Notes under the pieces: generated by a model
Database searches by the model: none
Told to the model about the DNA's origin: nothing
The model's input: the letters and a program-made list of their open reading frames with translations, nothing else
Program-made: the position numbers and the translations under genes
Assembly: GCF_030272615.1 (NCBI RefSeq)
Contig: NC_081413.1
Location: forward strand, 448,672,538-448,736,537
Origin: Cryptomeria japonica
Taxonomy: Eukaryota > Streptophyta > Pinopsida > Cupressales > Cupressaceae
DNA length: 64,000 nt
Direction of reading: 5' to 3'
Shown: one piece after another, positions 55,955-64,000 of the stretch
Position numbering within the stretch: the first letter of the stretch is position 1
Layout: each line of letters starts with the position of its first letter

Positions 55955-58463
55955 ATGCGACAGGTCGTGATCGACGACGAGCCACTGGATGAGGTGAGTT
56001 GACTAAACTTTGACTTTTGATTTTCTGCATTTGACTTTCTATGATGGTTTGCAGGCCCTGGAACCTGACCGTGGGTCCCACACAGGGCGCCATGGTCCCT
56101 GTGGGGTGCCATGGTCCCTTCAGGGCACCATGGTCCCCTTAGGGCGCCATGGTCCCCTGAGGGCGCCATGGTCCCTGACAGGGTGCCATGGTCCCTTCAG
56201 GGCGCCATGGTCCATGACAAGGCACCATGGCCCCAATCAGGACTTGGCGAGAGATGCCAGGGTTAGCAAACGATGTTCGATAGTTTTGCATGAATGATTT
56301 TTGATGATTGAGTACTGATTATAGTTATGTTTTTGTGATGCAGGGTCTCCCGTATATGAGAGAGCACACGGTGGGACAGATTCTACGTAGTTTGCGAGAT
56401 CAGATTCCCCGACTCACTCAGGCAGAGAGAGACACATTGTCGATAGTAGGTTTGTGGTCTATGATTCTTATGCTGGCCATCCGATTTCATCCCGCGATGC
56501 TGATGGCATTCATGGAGCGATGGGATCCTGACACATGCACGTTCTAGCTTCCAGTAGGGGAGATGACGGTGACACTTGAGGATGTGTACCGCATTCTTCG
56601 CCTACCGATCAGAGGAGCTACCGTGACATATGCGACCGATCGGTCAGTAGAGGATCATCAGAGGGAGCAGGTATATTGCATAGGGAGAGTCATGCTGAGC
56701 GAGACGAGAGGTCGTATCATGGTCAGCTGGCTCTTACATCCTACCGAAGAGGTGCCCCTCATGAGACGTCTTATGATATCCATCATTGCACTAGCTGTCT
56801 GCCCTAATGGGTGAGGCACACACATGCATGGGGGTCTCACGTGGTGCATCAGGGCTATGGAGAGACACAGGAGAGTATATGCCTGGGGTCGGAGTATGCT
56901 TGCACATCTCAATCACAACCTCGAGGAGTATGTTTTCGGACAGGGTTGCAGCTTGATGACATGCACACTTCTGCAGGTGTGGATATTTGAGCACTTTATG
57001 TGCACCAGGCCTGTCGGCTATCCGATGAGTACGGCTAGCGAGCAACCTAGGGTATTTGCTTATCCACTTACCAGCGAGTGGAGATTTGGAGATCTATTGT
57101 ATTGGAGAGTGATAGTTGACAGATTGACAGCTGAGGTGACCGTGTGGAGACCATATCTGCGGATGCACAGATGGGATGGGATGGAGAGATAGTTAGCATG
57201 CCTACAGAGGAACCGCCTACTGAGAGGACGATATCCACACATCATAGTCCCACTCTACTTCGATCGAGTACGGAGGCAGTTCGGGCTAGAGCAGTGTGTC
57301 CCAGCCGATGTGCCCATCTACACTCGACACTCGCGAGTCCTTCCTAGACCCAGAGCAGTAGTGAGACCGACGATAGATGATATCGAGATCATAGATATAG
57401 AGGGGTCCGATCAGGATGTGGTCACTGATTATGCTGCAGACCCCGGGGCACAGTGCAGGTATCATTCCTGGTTTGTGAGATCATACCCAGGGCCTATCTT
57501 TCCACCAGATCACCCGACAGGCCATCCAGGCCCATGGAGGCATGAAGACCAAGATGAGGATCAGGGATCTAATTCAGAGGAGCCAGAGGAGGGAGAGGGT
57601 CATGAGGAGGCAGGAGGTCCTGATCCGCCTATAGGAGATCAGCCTAGTGTCGAGGAGGAGGAGGACGAGGATGATGATGAGGAGGAGAGAGATGATGATG
57701 AGGAGAATGAGGATGCAGATGAGGATGAGGATGATGGGGAGGATGAGGATAGAGAGGACGAGGAGGATAGAGATGATGAGGAGGAGTCAGATGCAGCTCC
57801 TCACCATTCAGGGGATGATACCATAGCCTTAGATCCTCCCGTTATTCCCCAAGAGGGGGAACACGAGGCGCTACGAAGACCTGCACCTATCACACACAGA
57901 TCGTTCGAGTGTGGGGAGCCTAGTAGTTCCCAGTCACAGATGCTACCATATCACGATCCCTACTGGCGTGAGGGAGATCCAGGTATAGTAGGTTTATATT
58001 GATTGATTGATCATTTGATGATATAAAATGGTACTGACACAAAATCTGTTCTACTGCTACAGCTAATGTGCAGGAGTGGCGCTCCTTGATCCAGCAAGCA
58101 GTGACAGATATCTCTACGACAGTGCAGATCCCTAGTTCCTCACAGGTTGCTTATAGACCTCAAGGGAATGCGGGTCGGCATGATGATTTGTTTTCCCCAT
58201 TTCGAGTACAGGTAGAGATATGGAGGGAGAGAGAGCGGGCTCTATCAGAGGACCTTCAGTGAGCACAGCGTGATCTAGCAGCAGCTCAGGCCGAGGCTAC
58301 CTTGTATCGCGCTATCCTTATGGATAGGGATCGTAGGAGTTCCTCTCGGAGCCATTCATGATCTATATCATGATATACCCCCATGGGTCCACCTGCATGG
58401 CCAGATCAGGAGGGAGCATCTAGTCGTCACTCTCCAGCCACCAGCCCTAGGGATAGGAGATGA
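55955..58463 (+). pseudogene. Antisense plant mobile domain (PMD) gene in Gypsy-3
   Basis: Predicted exons 55955-55993 (MRQVVIDDEPLDE), 56344-57982 and 58063-58463. Introns start GTGAGT and GTATAG and end GATGCAG and CTACAG, and the frame is kept across both (phase 0 and phase 1). The PMD core includes MERWDPDTCTF, LPVGEMTVTLEDVYRILRLP, LHPTEEVPLMRR, LLQVWIFEHFMC and VRRQFGLEQCVPADVPIYTR. An Asp/Glu tract (about 57640-57790), a helical segment (VEIWRERERALSEDLQ) and an Arg/Ser tail follow. Stops: 56545 (CAG to TAG), 56812 (CGA to TGA), 57190 (also in Gypsy-2) and 58259 (CGA to TGA), with two more in the tail. PMD is known from MAIN/MAIL1-type host proteins and from transposable elements. Confidence 0.78.
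56085..56238. repeat. Eight 19-20-bp GGGCGCCATGGTCCC units in PMD intron 1 (Gypsy-3)
   Basis: Same array as in Gypsy-2, also eight units, but the order of variant units differs between the two copies. It lies inside the predicted intron 55994-56343. Confidence 0.9.
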
Positions 58464-59056
58464 TTTTATGATGTAGGGTAGGTCACATTTTGGATGTGTA
58501 GGGACCTACCTTTGTATATTAATCCATATATATATATACATGCTTCTTTTTTTCAAACGTGTTATCTTTAATGCCTAAACAATGTGTATTGTGATTAAAG
58601 TTAAGACATTTGGTAGATGTACATGTATGGTCTGAATTTAATTTCCATGTGATTGATTTCTCAATTCTCCATGATTAAATTGATACATGTGTGACTTAAT
58701 TAAAATTTTTTAATCAAGTACTATATTGATGATAAGGAAGAAAGTATGTATTAAGCCTACGAATCATATAACCAATGTGATTTAATTTGAATTTAAACAC
58801 AACATCACATGATTCAACTTAACACATAAAAACATTGTATAATATGTCAACATAATGAAAATGTAAATCTTTTGTAATTTACATAAATGAATTCAAGACA
58901 AACCATAAAGTAAAGAAACATGCTTGTCAGGAACGAAGCAATATAGATTAAACAAAACATCATTTAATTTTGTTTGCTCTAACAAAGATATGTTAACATA
59001 TTATCCAATTTTGAAGAAGTGAGAAAGGAAATAGATAAATGATAAGGAATGAGGCA
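58464..59056. other. AT-rich spacer between convergent genes (Gypsy-3)
   Basis: About 590 bp, collinear with 43495-44085 of Gypsy-2, with a shorter TA run. No ORF. Confidence 0.5.
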
Positions 59057-62000
59057 TTAAGCATAGTATCTACGCAAGTGCATAGCGTTTATAGGGTCTT
59101 TAAGAGGTGTACCGTCTACATCTACTATTTTGTAAGCACCTGATCCATAATCTTCAATAACGATATACGGTTCAAGCCAATTAGGACTGAATTTTCCCTT
59201 TTCTTTAGGTAAGGCATTCACATTGCACTGATTCTCATAGAGCACTAAGTCACCCACTGAGAAGGAACATTGAATAACCTTATCATTATAGTTTTGTTGT
59301 AGAGTTTTGTGATACGCTTGAATATGCTCAAGAGTATTTATACGCTGTTCATCAAGCATCTCAAGCTGTTGAAATCTTTGTTCTCTATAGGAATCATCAT
59401 CTATTATACCTTTGAGAGAAACTCTAAGTGATGGAATCTCTAATTCTAAAGGCATAATAGCATCAGCACCATAAACAAGATTATAAGGAGTAGTTCCCGT
59501 GGCAATTCGTACACTCGTTCGGTAGGCCCAAAGAGCATAGATTAGCTGAGTACTCCAATCCTTACCATGCTTATTCACAGTTTTGCGAAGAATTTGTTCG
59601 ATTATTTTATTGGATGATTCGGCTTGACCATTTGATTGAGGATAGTATGGTGTAGAAAATCGATGTTTGATATGATATTTCTCAAGGAATTGATTCACGT
59701 CTTTATTCTTAAATGATGTCCCATTATCAGAGATTATAGTGGAAGGTATCCCAAATCAAGAAATAATGTTTTCTAGAAGAAATCGACAAATCACTTCAGC
59801 TGTAGTGGAGCGAAGAGGAACAGCTTCTACCCACTTTGTAAAGTAATCTGTTGCGGTTATAATGAAAACATGTCCTTGAGATGAAGGAGGAGAGATTTTA
59901 CCGATGAGATCCAACCCCCATGCAGAGAAAGGCCAAGAAGCTACCTGAGAACAGAGTTCTTGGGCAGGAGCATGAATCAAATTATTGTGTTGTTGGCATT
60001 GATGACATTTCTTAACAAATGAAAAAGAATCCTTCTGCATAGTTTGCCAATAATATCCCATTCAAAGTAATCTTTGAACCAAGGATTTACCTCCAAAATG
60101 CCCCCCACAGGCACCTGAATGCGCCTCTTCAAGAGCAATAGGGATTTCTGATTTGTTAAGACAACGAAGGAGAAGACCGTTATAACCCCTTTGGTAAAGA
60201 ACATTAGAAAGAATGATATACCTAGCAGACAACTTGCGAACTCTAGCCCTGGTGTTCCTATTGGCAGAATCAGGAAAGGTACCATCAGTCAAGTATCTTA
60301 CGATATGCGAGTACCATTCATCTGAGTCTATGAAGTCACAACATGTCACCAGGCTGGAATCATCTACAATAGCTAGAGAAGTAAGGTTGTGAATAACAAA
60401 TTTAAGATCAACCACAGGGTCCTCTAAATATACAAGAGAAGCCACACATGCCATTGCGTCCGCATGTCGATTATCTTTTCGAGGAACAGGTTCTATGGTG
60501 TACGAATCAAATTTTTGTAATAAAGGGATAGCAAGGTCTTTATATTGTGATAACTTGTCTTGTTTCGCTTGATACAACCCTATTACTTGTCTTATAATCA
60601 GTTGAGAATCTCCAAAAATATGTATGTGTTTTATATTCAAAGCTAAGGCTGCCTTTATTCCTGCTATAAGAGCCTCATACTCAGCAATGTTATTGGTACA
60701 TAGGAAATTGAGATGGTAAGATAAGGGAATGGACTTCTTTGTAGGAGAAATCAGGACAACACCTGCCCCCGATCCCGTATGACACTTAGAGCCATCAAAG
60801 TATAACTCCCAAGTTTCATCTTTTTCTGTACAAAGGATGAAATCGTCAGGAAAAGACTCAGGGTTAGGGAAGGAGAAAGGTGAAGGGGCCTTAGCTAAGT
60901 GATCAGTCAACGCTTGCCCTTTAATTACTCTTTGTGAAACAAATTTAAGGTCAAATTCAGCTAACATCATAACCCACTTAGCTAGGCGTCCTGATAAATC
61001 AGTTTTAGAGAAAAGATGCTTCAACGGATCAAACTTTACCAGGACGTGGACTTCTGAATTTAAGAGATAATGTCTCAATTTCTGAGTCGCAAACACCAAG
61101 GCCAAGCATTGTCTTTCTATCGTAGAATATCGGGTCTTATAATCGAGTAAGGTATGACTTATATAATAAACCAGACACTCCTTACCATCTTTATCATGTT
61201 GTGCCAATAATGCTGCAAGAGCATGAAAGGAAGCAGCCGTATAAAGAAGGAAGGGTTGAGAAGGTTTGGCCGGTCGAAGGATAGGAGGATTAGCCAAATA
61301 CATTTTTAAATCTTCAAATGCTTGTTGATAATCCTCATTCCATTGAAAAGTGACATTCTTTTTGAGAAGTTGAGTGAAAGGAAAAGTGCGATCCACAAGT
61401 TGAGATACAAACCTACGAATAGCTTGAATTTTTCCTTGTAAGCTTTTGAGTTGAGACACATTTCTAGGAGGTGGCATGTTGACAATAGCATCTATTTTCT
61501 TAGTATCCACCTCAATCTGACGATGCGAAACTATGAATCCTAATAGTTTTCCACTATCCACACCAAAAACACATTTTCGGGGATTCAAGCACATGTGATA
61601 TTTAGGAATCCTTTCAAAGATTTGACGAAGGATCTTAATATGATCTATGCGAAGAATGGATTTGGCTAAAACATCATCAACATAGTCTTCTAGAGTCTTA
61701 TGCATGTAATCGTGAAAGATAAGGGTCATCGCTCGTTGATAAGTTGCACCGGCATTTTTAAGTCCAAAAGGCATCATTATCCAACAAAACGTACCCCAAG
61801 GAGTGGTGAAAGCAGTTTTGAATTGATCTTGTGGGTTAATGAAAATTTGATTGTATCCTGAAAAACCATCCATGAAGGATAATAAGGCATGTCCTGCCAT
61901 AGAAACAACTATCATGTCAATGTTCGGAAGAGGGAAATCATCTTTTAAAGAAGCCTTATTTAAATCCTGGAAATTGGTACACATTCTTATTTTATTATCT

Positions 62001-64000
62001 GGTTTAGCCATAGCGACAATATTTGAAATCCATGGGGAATAATCAATAGGGCGGATAAATCCAGCCTCTAATAACTTTTCAATCTCAACCTTAACAAGCA
62101 AAGCCACCTTAGGATTCATTTTTCGAATCTTTTGTTTCACAGGCTTAGCATTAGGGACTAAGACAATATTATGAGTAACAATCTTAGGATCTATACCAGG
62201 CATGTTAGAGTATGTCCAAGCAAAGATCTCGGGGAATTCATGCAATAAATCTTCATATTGTTTTTGTTCCTCTTCATCCAAACATTTCCCAATTTTAATA
62301 ACTTTTTCTTCATTGCAAGGATCCATCTTAACATTAGTGGTGTCACTTATGAGAAGATTACTTTGTTGAGGAGTATCCTTTAGCTGAGGGAATTCTTTCA
62401 CAATCTCATCGTTATCCGTCTCTTTTCCAAAATAGGCTTCAGTGTTCAAACAATAAGGGAGTCCCCTATTGTGATGATAACGAGGAAGAGTATCATATGC
62501 TCCTAAAAATTTAGCTAAAGCATCATCGGTAGGGAAAACATCAAAAGCACAAGCACACGAAGGATCCTCATCAATGTACTCGGGGTGTTGCATTGATAGA
62601 AAGGTAGAAATAGCATTAACACTAATACAGGGTCTTCTAGAAGCTTTAGTGCACTTACAGGGATTATAGCCAAGTCCAAAGGCATGGTTGTGAAGATTAT
62701 TCTCTAGAGGAACCTTTATTCCTTGTTCGTGCGCACCACAACCATTTCCATGATACCCATGCTTAGCAAAAATGCGAAAACCACGACCATAATGATCAGC
62801 CATTTCAGAAAGAGAAGGTGGTCTTTCATAAGACAAAGGATCAAACTCTTCAGAATTAGAGGTGCGAGGAGAAGAAGTTTGAGAAGTGGCCACAAAGTTA
62901 TTACTCATAGGTTCAGGTAGTGTTGATTGATTTTTAGCTTCTTCCTCCTTTTCAGCTTTAAGCTCTCTAGAAGGAACCTTATATTCACCTACAAAGGTAG
63001 GATTAAAATCAAGGGATCCCCAATCGTCGTCTGCGAGAACTTTCTCAGGATCAAAATCCTTCTTATGTGTAGTTTCAAGTCGAGAAGAGTCTTCTTCAGG
63101 AGCTCTAGACTCATCCAAAGAATTTTGATCATCAGAGAGTGAGGATTCACTGATAGGTATCTTGTTTAAGGAGTCACCACTGGACGAGGGCGGCTTAGAG
63201 GCACCCCCTTTGGAAGTAGATGTTTGCAAACAAGCTTGAAAATTGGTATCACCTATCAAGGTATATGTCTTATTGTTGTAGATAAACTTAACTTGTCTGT
63301 GCAATGTAGAGGGGACAGCTTGCATACTGTGAATCCAAGGTCTTCCTAATAACAAGTTGTATGTTAGATTTCCCGACATAACATGGATAGGAGTAGGCAA
63401 AGTAATAGGCCCCACTGTGACGGGTAAGGTGATAGTACCTAATGAAGTTTTAGCCACATTATCAAAGCCTCGAATAGGACGAGAGTCCGACTCAATTAGA
63501 GATGTATCCACATTCATCTTATACAAAAGATTAATGCTACACACATTAAGACCAGAGCCATTATCTACTAGTGTTCGTCTTATAGCAGTGTCTTTCATGA
63601 TAACCACAATCATCAAGGGATCATATTGATGTTGGATTTCACTAGTAGGCAACTCATCTTGGGTAAACACAATTTGAGCTTTAGGATTCATCACAGAGTT
63701 AACCAAAGATGCTATATTACTAGATGTATTCGGTGGAGGAACATTCAAATCTTTCAAGGCATCTTGTAACATTCCATGATGAGCGGAAGAAGTTTGAATC
63801 AAATCCCAAAGGGATATCTTAGCAGGGGTAGCTTTAAGTTGTTCTATGAGATCATATTCCTTGCCAAGAACTTGTGAAATACGCGAAGCTTGCGGAAGAA
63901 TTGGTTGAGGATTCGGAAGAGAAACCGGAACAGGAGGAGGACTAGGTTGCCTATTATTTCTGGTATGATAAGTATGGGCAACCGCATGATAACTCTCTCT
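59057..64000 (-). pseudogene. Gypsy-3 gag-pol polyprotein (partial, two stops)
   Basis: The frame is open from the window edge (64000) to 60062, about 1312 codons covering late gag, protease (RTLVDNGSGLNV), G-patch-like segment, RT (DYVDDVLAKS intact), RNase H and archaeal-type RNase H. A stop at 60062 (TGT to TGA) lies after LVQRLL in the integrase zinc finger, and a second at 59756 (CGA to TGA) after ENIIS. The same frame then runs to the natural end INAMHLRRYYA at 59057. The integrase keeps CHQCQQH, WGLDLIG, the ISDNG region and NGQAE. The gag start is outside the window. Only two point changes separate the visible part from an open frame. Confidence 0.92.

Larger units (their letters stand above)
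53674..64000 (-). mobile_element. Gypsy-3, Ty3/gypsy Tat-type element with antisense PMD gene (right end outside window)
   Basis: Same build as Gypsy-2: 3' LTR, purine tract, antisense PMD gene and minus-strand gag-pol, cut by the window edge within gag. It is inserted in the NA-2 3' LTR. Gag-pol has only two stops in the visible part, so it is the least decayed element here. Confidence 0.92.

Overview
The window looks like intergenic DNA from a large, repeat-rich plant nuclear genome. Almost every base can be placed in nested LTR retrotransposons: Ty1/copia elements with methionine-tRNA-type primer sites, Ty3/gypsy Tat-type elements with a second RNase H, and non-autonomous LTR elements. I see no bacterial feature, rRNA, tRNA gene or convincing single-copy host gene. 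A gymnosperm or another giant plant genome is a guess from nesting depth and AT-rich composition; the sequence does not prove it.

Left block (1-28659). The outermost element is Copia-4 (minus strand, its left half outside the window). It is interrupted in integrase by NA-1, a non-coding LTR element (+). The 5' LTR of NA-1 is split by a 21.5-kb nest flanked by the 5-bp repeat AATAT (289-293 and 21756-21760). The nest is Copia-1 (minus). Copia-2 (+, 3656-8221) sits in its integrase-RT linker. Its 5' LTR was hit by Gypsy-1 (+) and, near its far end, by Copia-3 (minus). One large deletion at about 16512/16513 then fused Gypsy-1 to Copia-3. The 5' LTR of Copia-4 also holds a solo gypsy LTR (26278-27546, repeat GTAAC).

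Middle (28660-30516) is an unassigned island of about 1.9 kb.

Right block (30517-64000). Copia-5 (+) is interrupted between integrase and RT by NA-2 (+), a large non-autonomous LTR element. NA-2 carries a coiled-coil protein with five CCHC zinc knuckles and a second protein of unknown function. Gypsy-2 (minus, 38740-51409, repeat AAAGG) lies inside that second gene. Gypsy-3 (minus, from 53674, running off the right edge) lies inside the 3' LTR of NA-2. Both gypsy elements carry, on the strand opposite gag-pol, an intron-containing gene for a plant mobile domain (PMD) protein. Its first intron holds eight copies of a GGCGCCATGG-type repeat that also appears in the gypsy LTRs.

How the parts relate. 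Copia-2 and NA-2 lack polymerase genes, so they would need enzymes from relatives. Copia-3 is a full-coding relative of Copia-2. Most lesions in the coding regions are C-to-T or G-to-A changes, as expected from long-term cytosine methylation. Gypsy-3 is the least decayed element. Element names used here (Copia-1 to 5, Gypsy-1 to 3, NA-1, NA-2) are local labels.
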